Shown here: positions 1 through 7,775 of the stretch, piece by piece | Numbering within the stretch: the stretch's first letter is position 1 | How the letters are laid out: each line of letters begins with the position of its first letter | Assembly: GCA_963748545.1 (NCBI GenBank) | Contig: CAVVJO010000003.1 | Location: forward strand, 372,001-436,000 | Origin: Roseiarcus sp963748545 | GTDB taxonomy: Bacteria; Pseudomonadota; Alphaproteobacteria; Rhizobiales; Beijerinckiaceae | DNA length: 64,000 nucleotides | Direction: 5' to 3' | Made by a program: the position numbers and the translations under genes | The notes under the pieces: model-generated | The model's input: only the letters and a program-made list of their open reading frames with translations | Told to the model about the DNA's origin: nothing | Databases searched by the model: none

Positions 1-839
1 TGGTCGCCGGCGAGCGGCGCGCGGGCGAGGCCGTGGCCGACCGTGATGGCGTAGGCGAAGCGGGCGATCAGCTCGAAACTGGTCACGCTTGCGCCGAGCC
101 GCTGGCGCGCGATGCGCAAGAGGTCGAGGGCCTTCGCCGGGCTCTCAAGCCCGACAAAGGCGGTCGCCCGCGCGCGCGGATTGGGAAAGAGGCGCAGAGA
201 CGCTGCGGTGATCACGCCGAGCGTCCCCTCGGACCCGACGAACAGGCTCTTCACGTCGTAGCCGGTGTTGTCCTTGCGCAGCTTCGAGAGCGCGTTGACG
301 ATCCGCCCGTCGGCCAAAACCGCCTCGACGCCGGTGACGAGATCGCGGGCGTTGCCGTAGGCGATCACGGTTACGCCCCCGGCGTTGGTCGCGGCGTTTC
401 CGCCGATGGTGCAGGTGCCCTCCGCGGCGAGCGACAGGGGAAAAAGACGGTCGGCTTCGAGCGCAGCCGCCTGCGCTTCGGCGAGCGTCACGCCCGCCTC
501 GCAAATCATGACGTCGGCGTGCGGGTCGATCTCGCGGATGCGCTTCAGCCGCTGCGTCGAGAGGATGATCTCGTTTCCGGTTTCGTCGGGCGTCTGGCCG
601 CCGACCAGGCCGGTGTTGCCGCCCTGGGGCGTGACCCCGATTCGGGCCTCGTTGCAAAAGGCGAGGACTTTCGCGACCTCCGCGGTCGACCCGGGGCGGA
701 CCAACGCGAGCGCCTTGCCCTGGTAGAGGCCGCGCGGCTCGAGGAGGGCGCCTGCAGTCAACTGCGGATCGGTTAGCGCGTGGTTCGGGCCGACGATGCG
801 AATCAGCGCCTCGATGGCGGCCTGGCGTTCCATGATCAT
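1..839 (-). CDS. FAD-linked oxidase, GlcD/D-2-hydroxyacid dehydrogenase type (3' part outside window)
   Basis: Reads from ATG at 839 and runs off the window, so only about 279 N-terminal residues are present. The FAD-binding type 4 (PCMH) domain is clear: a GGNTGLVGGQTP phosphate-binding loop near residue 75, then EAGVTLAEAQAAA and GTCTIGGNAATNAGG, and further on FVGSEGTLGVITAA. Enzymes of this family oxidise D-lactate, glycolate or D-2-hydroxyglutarate and pass electrons to the respiratory chain or a cytochrome; the substrate cannot be told here because the C-terminal domain is missing. The ATG overlaps the stop of the upstream methyltransferase gene (ATGA), so the two are probably co-translated. 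Confidence 0.85.
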   Translation of the reverse strand, partial: MIMERQAAIEALIRIVGPNHALTDPQLTAGALLEPRGLYQGKALALVRPGSTAEVAKVLAFCNEARIGVTPQGGNTGLVGGQTPDETGNEIILSTQRLKRIREIDPHADVMICEAGVTLAEAQAAALEADRLFPLSLAAEGTCTIGGNAATNAGGVTVIAYGNARDLVTGVEAVLADGRIVNALSKLRKDNTGYDVKSLFVGSEGTLGVITAASLRLFPNPRARATAFVGLESPAKALDLLRIARQRLGASVTSFELIARFAYAITVGHGLARAPLAGD

Positions 840-2099
840 CCGAGAAGCCTCCGCGCGCGCGGCTTCGCCTGGCGGCGGCGAAAGACGGCGGCGATCTCGA
901 CATGGGGAGAAAAGCGGAACTGGTCAATCGGCGAAACGGTCTCGAGGCGCAATCCGCCCTCGATCAGGATTCGCGCGTCGCGGGCGAAGGTCGCGGCGTT
1001 GCAAGAGATGGCGACGACGACGGGCGGGCCGCTCGCCGCGATTTCGCGCGCCTGCGCTTCCGCGCCCGAGCGCGGCGGGTCGAACAGGACGCCGTCGAAC
1101 GGGGAAAGCTCGGTCGCGGAAAGCGGCCGACGAAAAAGGTCGCGCGCCTCGGCCGTGACGGTCCGCAGGGCTTGCGCCTCGGCCGCGGCGCGCTCGAGCG
1201 CGTGGATCGCGGCGGCGTCCTGATCGGCGGCTGCGACATCGTGCGTGCGGGCCAGACGGAGCGCGAAGGCGCCGGCGCCGCAGAAGAGGTCCGCGACCCT
1301 CTTGGCGCCCCGAAGCGCCGCCTCAGCGACCGCGGCGAGCTTCGCTTCGCCGTCCTCCGTCGCCTGAAGGAAGCCGCCGGGGGGGAGGGTCACCAGCGTG
1401 TCGCCGAAAGCGACGCGCGGCGGACGGCGCTCGACCACGACGGCGCCGTGGTTCGAGATCCGGGCGAGGTCGAGCGCCACGGCGACTTGGGCGAGCTTGC
1501 GCGTCTCGGCGAGACCGAGCGGGCCGGAGCCGCGCAAGTCGACGTCCAGACCGTCATCGGTCGCCGTCACGCCGATATCAAGGGGTTTGCCGATCCCGCG
1601 CAAGGCGCCGGCGAGGGTTCGCGCCGCGGAAACAGCGCCCGCCATCGACGGCGCGAACAGCGGGCAGGCGTCGATCGTCACGATGTCGTGCGAGCGCGCC
1701 CGCATGAAGCCGACCTCGTCCGCGGCTCCGTGAGGAAACCGGGCGTGAAAGGTCGCACGGCGCCGGCCCGCGCCATGGGCGTCGATCAGCGGTCCGACCT
1801 CGGCTTCGATCCTGGCGCGTGCGAGCGCCTCGACGACGACGCCGCGTTTCCAGGCGCGATAGAGCGCTTCCGACATGTGCTGGGTCGCGCAGCCGCCGCA
1901 GGCTCCAAACCACGGGCAGAACGGCGTCGCCCGCTCCGGGCTCGAGTTCGAGGACTTCGATAAGCTCGGCGCGCCTGTCCGATTGGCGGACCCTGACGCG
2001 CTCGCCGGGGAGGGCGCCGGGGACTGCGAGGTTCTCCGCAACACCCTCGCCGCGCGCGTCGAGCCGCACGATAGTGAGTTCCTCCACGGATTCAGTCAT
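836..2099 (-). CDS. Class I SAM-dependent RNA m5U methyltransferase (RumA/TrmA-like), one frameshift
   Basis: Expected to methylate a uridine in 23S rRNA or tRNA. The N-terminal TRAM domain (MTESVEELTIVRLDARGEG, from ATG 2099) is in one frame. The rest is in another: iron-sulfur motif CPWFGACGGCATQH, a fourth Cys in TIDACPLF, the SAM loop LFCGAGAF, FDPPRSGAEAQ, and the catalytic-Cys motif ISCNAATFARD. The switch falls near 1938-1940, where a GGG run looks one base too long. The span of 1264 bp is a multiple of three only after removing one base, giving about 420 residues, normal for the family. It starts inside the 3' end of tlyA (8-bp overlap) and overlaps the downstream oxidase, suggesting one transcript. 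Exact target uridine is not determinable. Confidence 0.82.
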
Positions 2100-2817
2100 G
2101 GCGCGCCGCGATCAGGAATTCCTTCGCCCCTGCGCCCCCCAGCACCGGCGAGGGCGTCAGGCCGAGAACCGTCCAGCCCAGCCCCTCGATGCAGGCGCGC
2201 ACATCCGCGCAGGCGCGCGCGAGCGCCGCCTCGCTCCTCACCCGTCCCTTGGCGATCTCCGCCCGCCCGACCTCGAACTGCGGCTTGATCAGGCTCACGA
2301 GCCAGGCCTGGCGCGCCGCGAGGCTCAAAACGGCCGGCAGCACCAACCGCTGCGAGATGAAACTGATGTCGCACACGATCGCCTCGGGCGCCTCGCCGAG
2401 CGTTTCGAGGGTGAGGGAGCGGGCGTCGAACCCTTCCACCGAGCGGACGCGGGGGTCCGCTGCGAGTTTGGGATCGATCTGCCCGTGGCCCACGTCCACG
2501 GCGACGACGCGCTTGGCGCCCCGCTGGAGCAGAACATCAGTGAAGCCGCCCGTCGAGGCGCCGACGTCGAGACAGACGCGTCCTTCGGGGTCGAGTGCGA
2601 AGGCGTCGAGCGCGGCGGCGAGCTTCATCCCGCCACGCGAGACGTAGGGGTGGGGCGCCTCCGCTTCGATCGCGGCTTGGTCGCCGATTTCGTCGGACGC
2701 CTTGCGCACCGCTTCTCCTTCGACCTTGACGAGGCCGGCGGCGATTGCGGCCTGAGCCCGGGCGCGGCTGGCGAAGAATCCTCGCTCGACGAGGACGATG
2801 TCGGCGCGCTTGCGCAT
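2092..2817 (-). CDS. tlyA: TlyA family rRNA (cytidine-2'-O)-methyltransferase
   Basis: 241 residues starting at MRKRADIVLVERG. An S4 RNA-binding domain occupies roughly residues 3-65 (RADIVLVERGFFASRARAQA, GLVKVEGEAV). An FtsJ-like Rossmann methyltransferase domain follows, with VCLDVGASTGGFTDVLLQRG as SAM loop, then AVDVGHGQID, IVCDISFIS and SLIKPQFEVGR. The family 2'-O-methylates cytidines in 16S and/or 23S rRNA and was historically called haemolysin A. Longer upstream starts are possible in frame, but this start matches family length. First gene of a three-gene cluster with the m5U methyltransferase and the FAD oxidase. Confidence 0.92.
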   Translation of the reverse strand: MRKRADIVLVERGFFASRARAQAAIAAGLVKVEGEAVRKASDEIGDQAAIEAEAPHPYVSRGGMKLAAALDAFALDPEGRVCLDVGASTGGFTDVLLQRGAKRVVAVDVGHGQIDPKLAADPRVRSVEGFDARSLTLETLGEAPEAIVCDISFISQRLVLPAVLSLAARQAWLVSLIKPQFEVGRAEIAKGRVRSEAALARACADVRACIEGLGWTVLGLTPSPVLGGAGAKEFLIAARHD

Positions 2818-3070
2818 GGGAGCCTTGGGTCGAGGAAACGAGCGCGGTTTAGCACCGGCTGCGGCGCCTCGCCATGCTTCGCTGAAAGAGTCCTGCGCGC
2901 TCGGCGGCCCTTGCGGTGGGGCCTCGGAGAACGGCGGCGAGGGCGAGGCTCGCGGCTTGAAAACCGTCGCCGGCGCGGGCAATCTCTGGCCCATCGGGCG
3001 ATCCCTAAGGGCGCCTCGGTTTAAATGCCTGCGTGCGGCAAGCGCGAGGCCACGTCTCGGGAGGGAATTC

Positions 3071-3514
3071 ATGAAGGTGATCGAGGTGCTGCAATCGAAC
3101 CAGCAGGTGCTCGCCAAGTGCACGCCCGAGGAGCCGATCCTCACGGTCTCGGAGCGGCTCAGCGCTCTGAACATCGGCGCAATGCCGGTCTGTGGGGCAG
3201 GGGGCGACGGGCTGATCGGCATCATCTCCGAGCGCGACATCGTGCGCGGCTTCGCCCGCATGGGAGGCAGGCTCACCGAGCGCCATGTCCGGGACCTGAT
3301 GACCCGGGAGGTCGTCACCTGCGGTCCGAACGACAGCATGGCCGATGCGGAGAGCCGCATGGACGAGCATCACATCCGGCACCTGCCCGTCGTCGACCGC
3401 GGCAAGCTGATCGGCATGTTGTCGATCCGCGACGTGACGGCTTGGCGGCTGCAGCAATCGCGGCATGAGGTCAAAGCGCTTCGCGACGCCGTCATGGCGG
3501 CGCAGCAAAATTGA
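3071..3514 (+). CDS. CBS domain-containing protein
   Basis: 147 residues forming a single pair of CBS motifs (Bateman module): first near residues 10-65 (GAMPVCGAGGDGLIGIISERDIVRG), second near 75-130 (MTREVVTCGPNDSMADA, HHIRHLPVVDRGKLIGMLSIRD). Such stand-alone modules usually bind adenine nucleotides and modulate a partner. There is no fused effector domain and no obvious partner beside it. Start ATG 3071 follows GGGAGGG a few bases upstream. The gene stands alone between divergently placed tlyA and the convergent LysE-type exporter gene. Confidence 0.9.
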   Translation: MKVIEVLQSNQQVLAKCTPEEPILTVSERLSALNIGAMPVCGAGGDGLIGIISERDIVRGFARMGGRLTERHVRDLMTREVVTCGPNDSMADAESRMDEHHIRHLPVVDRGKLIGMLSIRDVTAWRLQQSRHEVKALRDAVMAAQQN

Positions 3515-3521
3515 CGCGACC

Positions 3522-3541
3522 GCGCGGCTCTATCGCCGCGC
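3522..3541. terminator. Hairpin between convergent CBS and LysE-family genes
   Basis: GCGCGGC and GCCGCGC form a 7-bp stem with a 6-nt loop just after the CBS stop codon and across the 3' end of the exporter gene. There is no U-tract, so this is only a candidate bidirectional terminator. Confidence 0.35.
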
Positions 3542-4135
3542 CAGCGCCAGGCCCACGGCCGCCCCGACGAGAACGACGCCGGTCAGCCGGTTGCGGGCGC
3601 GGCCGACGCGGGACACGACGCGGCGCGCGCGCGCCGCAAGCAGCGCCCAGCCGCCGTCGACGATGATGGCCGTCGCCACGAAGGTCACGCTGAGAAGGGC
3701 CATCTGGCGGCCGAGCGGCGCGGCCGGATCGAGGAACTGCGGCAGGAAGGCCGCGTAGAAGGCCAGCGTCTTCGGGTTGGTTAGCGAGACCAGAAACCCG
3801 CGGCCGAACATCCTGCCCGGCGAGACGGCCGGCGTCCCGGACAGGTCCTCCGCCGGAGCGCGCCACGCTCGCACGCCGAGCACAACCAGGTAGGCGACGC
3901 CCAGCCAGCGCAGGACGTCGAAGGCCTGCCCGAGCGTCCCGAGGAGCGCCGTGACGCCAAGCGCCGCGACTGCGAGCTGGACGACCATCGCGGCGCTCGT
4001 TCCGGCGACGGTCAACAGGCCGCCCCGCACCCCGAAGCGTAGGCTGTTGGCGACGATCAGCGCCACATTCGGGCCAGGAATCAGCATAAGCGCCGCCGTC
4101 GCGGCGACGAAAGCGGCAAAAAGTGCGAACGACAT
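3530..4135 (-). CDS. LysE/RhtB family amino-acid exporter
   Basis: 201 residues with about six hydrophobic segments. The N-terminal family signature is MLIPGPNVALIVANSLRFGVRGG (split: MLIPGPNVALI, then VANSLRFG), and the central motif SLTNPKTLAFYAAFLPQFLDP is typical of RhtB/LysE. The family exports amino acids such as lysine, threonine or homoserine lactones across the inner membrane; the substrate is unknown here. Start ATG 4135. Monocistronic, convergent with the CBS gene. Confidence 0.88.
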   Translation of the reverse strand: MSFALFAAFVAATAALMLIPGPNVALIVANSLRFGVRGGLLTVAGTSAAMVVQLAVAALGVTALLGTLGQAFDVLRWLGVAYLVVLGVRAWRAPAEDLSGTPAVSPGRMFGRGFLVSLTNPKTLAFYAAFLPQFLDPAAPLGRQMALLSVTFVATAIIVDGGWALLAARARRVVSRVGRARNRLTGVVLVGAAVGLALARR

Positions 4136-4317
4136 TTTTGCGTCTCCGAAACGGGGCCATTATCGCCGCGTTGTCTTCAGAAAGCCAGAGGGGCGTTGGA
4201 TGGGGGTGAGGACGTAAGTTAACGTAGACAACATATTTTCGAGGTTTCCCGTTGCACTGCAACCAGAAGTCGACTAATTTCACGGAACGGCATTTGGATT
4301 TTAACGGGACGGAAACG

Positions 4318-4698
4318 ATGTTGTGGCGCGTGGTTGTCTTCGCCGCGGTGATGGGGACGTCGCCGACGGCGTTCGCCTCGACCGAACTCCACGGGAGCGG
4401 CGCCTGGTTTTGGAACGCGTTGGGCCTTGGAGAAGAGGCCGGCGACGTTCGCAACGATCCATCCGCGACGACATTTCCGACGCCCTATTCGACGGACTCT
4501 TTGGCGGCGGAGGACGCCGCGGACGACACCTGGGCGTTCGCGGTCGACAAGTCCTTGCTTGGGAGCGGCGGCCCTCGGGCGCGAGCATCCGAAAGCCGCG
4601 AGCGCTTCAAGTGGGTTTTCATGCTGATCACCTTTTCCGGGTTGACGGCCTTGTTCGCAGGCAGGCGTAGCGGCGGTCGCGGCCTCATTTCCGCTTAG
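4318..4698 (+). CDS. Hypothetical exported protein with C-terminal membrane anchor
   Basis: About 126 residues from ATG 4318. The N-terminus MLWRVVVFAAVMGTSPTAFA looks like a signal peptide. A low-complexity acidic middle (SLAAEDAADDTWAF) follows, and the C-terminus has one hydrophobic segment (WVFMLITFSGLTALFAG) followed by basic RRSGGRG. The layout (signal peptide, spacer, terminal TM, Arg tail) resembles sorting-tag proteins, but no VPEP or LPxTG motif is visible, so this is only a resemblance. An in-frame start at 4252 would add 22 residues and hide the signal peptide. No family recognised; upstream of the MFS gene but with a gap of 128 bp. Confidence 0.55.
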   Translation: MLWRVVVFAAVMGTSPTAFASTELHGSGAWFWNALGLGEEAGDVRNDPSATTFPTPYSTDSLAAEDAADDTWAFAVDKSLLGSGGPRARASESRERFKWVFMLITFSGLTALFAGRRSGGRGLISA

Positions 4699-4826
4699 CG
4701 GGCCGGGCTCGTTGAGGACCTTATCGAGCCAGCGAAGCGCGGCCTGACCCTCGATCCAGCGGAACAAACCCAAATCGACGACGTTCCCGCCATCGGCGAG
4801 CCCCATGAGCCGCCGCAGGGCACGCG

Positions 4827-6056
4827 ATGCCGGTTGGTTATGCGCTCGACGCGCTCAATTTCCTCTCGGCCGACGTCCGGAACCTGTTCGGGCCTTTCAT
4901 CAACGTCTACCTCGTCACTGGCCGCGGCTGGACCCAGACCGACGTCGGGTTGATCGCGACCTGCAGCGGACTGCTGGGCATCGCGCTCCAGACTCCAATC
5001 GGCGCGGCGATTGACGTGACGCGCGCCAAGCGCGCGGTCATCGTCGCGACCATGGCGGCGATGAGCCTTGCTGCTGTGATCCTTTATGCGGATCCGACCT
5101 TCTGGCCCATCGCTGTGGCGAGCGGCGTTCTTTCGCTCGCCGGCGATGCGTTCGTGCCGGCGGTCGCCGCGATCACGCTGGGCCTTGTGACCAGAGAGGC
5201 GCTGGCGCGCCGGCTTGGGCGCAACTCAGCGTTCGACCACGGCGGCAACATCGCCATCGCGCTCGTGGCGGCGGCGGCCGGGTCTCTCTTTTCGCAACGC
5301 GCCGTCTTCCTGCTCGTGCCCTTTTTCGCTGCGCTGACCGCCGGGGCGGCGCTGTCGATCCCGGCGAATGCGATCGATCACGACCGCGCGCGAGATTTGA
5401 ACAAGGACAACGCCGACGACGGCGCAGCCAAGGGCCTCGGCGTCCTGTTTCGGACGCCTGCTCTGGCGATTTTCGCGGTCTGCGCGCTTCTGTTCAACTT
5501 CGCCAACGCGCCTCTGCTGCCGCTCGTCGGGCAGAAGCTCGCGCTCCAATTTCCCCAAGAGGCGACCGCGATGCTGTCGTTTTGCATGGTCGCCGCGCAG
5601 GGCGTCATGCTGCCGATCGCCCTGGTCGTCGGATGGAACGCGGATCGTTGGGGCCGGCGGCCGATCTTCCTGATCGCCTTCGCCGCGCTGCCGATCCGCG
5701 CCGCGCTCTACACCATGTCGGACAATGTCTTCTGGCTCCTCGGCGTTCAATTGCTCGACGGGGTCGCGGCGGGAATTTATCAGGCGCTGACCCCGCTCCT
5801 CATCGCCGACATCATGCGCGGCACCGGCCGCTACAATCTGGCGCAGGGCGCGGTCGCCACCACGCAAGGCGTCGGCGCCGCCGTTAGCGCGCTGATCGCC
5901 GGCGAGGTGACCGATCATTTCGGCTATTCGGTTTCGTTTTGGTTCCTCGGCGCCGTCGCGGCGCTCGCATGGCTGGTCTTTTTTGCTCTCATGCCGGAGA
6001 CTCGCGGAGAGGGCGAACCTGAGCCGGAAGCGGCCCGTGAGGCGGCGCACGTCTGA
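4827..6056 (+). CDS. MFS transporter
   Basis: 409 residues, about twelve hydrophobic helices. It begins with GYALDALNFLSADVRNLFGP and contains a typical MFS loop (GWNADRWGRRPIFLIAFAAL near residue 270) between the two six-helix halves. A charged central linker (NAIDHDRARDLNKDNADDGA) separates the halves. The C-terminal tail is acidic. Substrate cannot be inferred; the family moves small solutes by proton coupling. Single gene on the + strand. Confidence 0.85.
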   Translation: MPVGYALDALNFLSADVRNLFGPFINVYLVTGRGWTQTDVGLIATCSGLLGIALQTPIGAAIDVTRAKRAVIVATMAAMSLAAVILYADPTFWPIAVASGVLSLAGDAFVPAVAAITLGLVTREALARRLGRNSAFDHGGNIAIALVAAAAGSLFSQRAVFLLVPFFAALTAGAALSIPANAIDHDRARDLNKDNADDGAAKGLGVLFRTPALAIFAVCALLFNFANAPLLPLVGQKLALQFPQEATAMLSFCMVAAQGVMLPIALVVGWNADRWGRRPIFLIAFAALPIRAALYTMSDNVFWLLGVQLLDGVAAGIYQALTPLLIADIMRGTGRYNLAQGAVATTQGVGAAVSALIAGEVTDHFGYSVSFWFLGAVAALAWLVFFALMPETRGEGEPEPEAAREAAHV

Positions 6057-6145
6057 GCTCAATCGCGCGTCAGCCTCGGCAAGGCGCAAGGGCGTAGAGG
6101 CCCGCGATCCGGGCGCCGCGGGGATTCGGTCGATTGCGTCCCGCT

Positions 6146-6784
6146 CTAACGCGTCCTCGCGTTGCCCGGCACGGCTCCGCCGCCAAGGTCGAGCGGCGCG
6201 TTGTCGCCTTCGGGCGCGGGCAGGGGGGCTGCGACCACCGCGGGCGCCTTTGGCTTCGGCTTCTTCTTCGGCGCCGGCTGCTGCGCTGTGTCGGGCTGCT
6301 GCGGGCTTTGGGCGTCAGCGCCGCCGCCGGCGTCGGTGTTGCCCGTGTCCTTCGTCGAAGCGTCGACCGTGGGCGCTTCCTTGATGACGGTCGTGCCGCC
6401 TTTGCAGTCCACCAGCCACACGTCGTAGATCGGATGCTCGACGCCGTGCAGCCCGGGACTGTCGGCGAACATCCAGCCGGAGAAGATCCGCTTGAAAGTG
6501 TGCTGCTCGTCGATCTCGTCGACCTGGGTGAAGGCGTCGGTGCGCGGCGTGTCGGCCGGCGGCCGCGAATAGCAGACGCGCGGCGTGACCTGCAGCGTGC
6601 CGAACTGCACGGTCTCGTTGAGCGCGACCTCGAAGGTGATGATTCGCCCGGTGATCTTGTCGAGCCCGTCGAACACTGCGATCGGGTTGGCGATCTTGTC
6701 CGCGCGCGCCGGAGCGGCCGTCAGGGCGAGCGCGATCAGGACAGGCGCGGCCCCCCGCGCGGCTGTGACAAACATCGAGGTCAT
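6146..6784 (-). CDS. DUF2155 domain-containing exported protein
   Basis: 212 residues. Signal peptide (VLIALALTAAPARA) ends near residue 29. The DUF2155 core spans about residues 35-125: VFDGLDKITGRIITFEVALN, FGTLQVTPRVCYSRPP, RIFSGWMFADSPGLHGVEHP, VWLVDC. The two conserved Cys (in RVCYS and LVDCK) may pair in the periplasm. The C-terminal 80 residues are low-complexity, rich in Pro, Lys, Gln and Asp (QPAPKKKPKPKAP). Alphaproteobacterial DUF2155 genes are commonly placed beside the NDUFA12-like complex I gene, as here (43 bp downstream of it). Function unknown. Confidence 0.88.
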   Translation of the reverse strand: MTSMFVTAARGAAPVLIALALTAAPARADKIANPIAVFDGLDKITGRIITFEVALNETVQFGTLQVTPRVCYSRPPADTPRTDAFTQVDEIDEQHTFKRIFSGWMFADSPGLHGVEHPIYDVWLVDCKGGTTVIKEAPTVDASTKDTGNTDAGGGADAQSPQQPDTAQQPAPKKKPKPKAPAVVAAPLPAPEGDNAPLDLGGGAVPGNARTR

Positions 6785-6827
6785 CGGGGCGATCTGACGG
6801 TCAAGGGCGGCGGAATGAAGGCGGGCC

Positions 6828-7238
6828 TTACGGCCCGGGGCTCCAGGCCTCGTAGTCGCCGGTGCTCGGCTGGCGGGGCCCGCGGTTCAGGGTCGACCCC
6901 TTGGGCCGAATCGCCGCCGGCGTTCCGGTCGGGTTTCCGATATGCGGCATCTCCCAGGGGTGGGGCTTGTAGTCTTCGTCGCTCGGCGGCACGTCGACGG
7001 TGTGGTGCAGCCAGCCGTTCCATCCCGGCGGGGTCATCGAGGCCTCGGACACGCCGTTGTAGATCACCCAACGGCGCTCGAATCCAAGCGAAGGATCGAT
7101 GCCGGGCCTGCGGTAATAAGCGTTGCCGAACTGGTCGTGGCCGACCAACTGGCCAAAACGGCTCGTGTAATAGAGCGTGTTGAGGGTGGCTCCGTTCCAC
7201 CAGGTGGCGAAACGCAGGAAAAACTGCTTCAGGTCCAT
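6828..7238 (-). CDS. NADH:ubiquinone oxidoreductase NDUFA12 family subunit
   Basis: 136 residues from MDLKQFFLRFATWWNGATLN. Family marks: TRFG-like segment (TSRFGQLVGHDQFGNAYYR), RRWVIYNG, and the WHHT-like motif WNGWLHHTVDVPPSD, then PHPWEMPHIGNPTGTPAA. This supernumerary subunit is shared by mitochondrial and alphaproteobacterial complex I and sits on the matrix/cytoplasmic arm. A start 13 codons upstream exists but lacks family support. Precedes the DUF2155 gene on the same strand, a conserved alphaproteobacterial pair. Confidence 0.92.
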   Translation of the reverse strand: MDLKQFFLRFATWWNGATLNTLYYTSRFGQLVGHDQFGNAYYRRPGIDPSLGFERRWVIYNGVSEASMTPPGWNGWLHHTVDVPPSDEDYKPHPWEMPHIGNPTGTPAAIRPKGSTLNRGPRQPSTGDYEAWSPGP

Positions 7239-7775
7239 TCGATAAGCCGCCGGTCGAGAAAAAGCGCCGGATCCCAACGCGCGCGGGACTATGGCGATGC
7301 GGGCCAGCGCTGTCCAGTCGAACTTTCCGCCTGACCACGGCGCTCAGAACCCCCTTGCAGAGCCGCGCCAACTCGGATCATGCTGTCAATCGGCAGCGCC
7401 ATTAACCTTGAATTATACATTCTTATCCACAATATGTTGTGTTAGGTGACGGCGGGCGTCACAAGGGATTGACGCCCAGGGAACAGAGTCGTAGGTTCGA
7501 GTCGTTCGGGAACAGGGGCCGGGCGTCCAAGCGCGCCAGCCCCGAAAGCGGTGTTTTTTCCGGGCCATCGGCCGGGGGCGCGCAGCGCCGCCGACAGACG
7601 CGTCAGTGACATGAGATCGGACGGGGCGGGCGGCGAGGCAGCCGGACGGCGCATTTTTGCGCCCGACCGGGTCCGACGGGATGAGGAAACGCGAGGCGGC
7701 GCTTCGCGTTCTTGGGAATGGGGCAGGGCGGCCGCCAGGGGCGGATCGCTGGACGGAAAGACGAGGGCGAGAACC
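7239..7775. other. Intergenic region upstream of nrdJ
   Basis: 537 bp between divergent genes. It holds an AT-richer stretch at 7400-7445 with a candidate NrdR box (separate entry), then a GC-rich leader of about 330 nt before the nrdJ ATG. No cobalamin-riboswitch B12 box was found in the leader, even though the enzyme uses a B12 cofactor. No coding sequence is supported. Confidence 0.6.
7427..7442 (+). promoter_or_regulatory. Candidate NrdR box upstream of nrdJ
   Basis: CCACAATATGTTGTGT matches the known NrdR consensus acaCwAtATaTwGtgt at 14 of 16 positions. It overlaps a plausible -10 area, with TTGAAT at 7408-7413 as a possible -35. NrdR represses ribonucleotide reductase genes when dATP is high. 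Only one clear box is visible, whereas two spaced by about three helical turns are usual. Confidence 0.55.

Noticed and set aside
145..927. Minus-strand 260-codon frame at the left edge
   Set aside because: Arg/Gly-rich shadow; the neighbouring frame encodes a clear FAD-binding protein with a GGNTG motif.
1930..1945. Programmed +1 frameshifting in the m5U methyltransferase gene
   Set aside because: No slippery codon followed by a stop, or known stimulator, is present, and the same kind of one-base shift recurs in unrelated genes at short runs, pointing to a common technical cause.
4219..4806. Minus-strand frame beginning MGLADGGNVVDLGLFRWIEG
   Set aside because: The first 40 residues look protein-like, but the rest is Arg-rich shadow of the + strand gene, and no homologue family comes to mind. 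Could be a remnant; not supported.
7443..7775. Possible cobalamin riboswitch in the nrdJ leader
   Set aside because: No B12 box or its conserved neighbouring segments could be found by eye; leader hairpins are GC-rich but not of that pattern.
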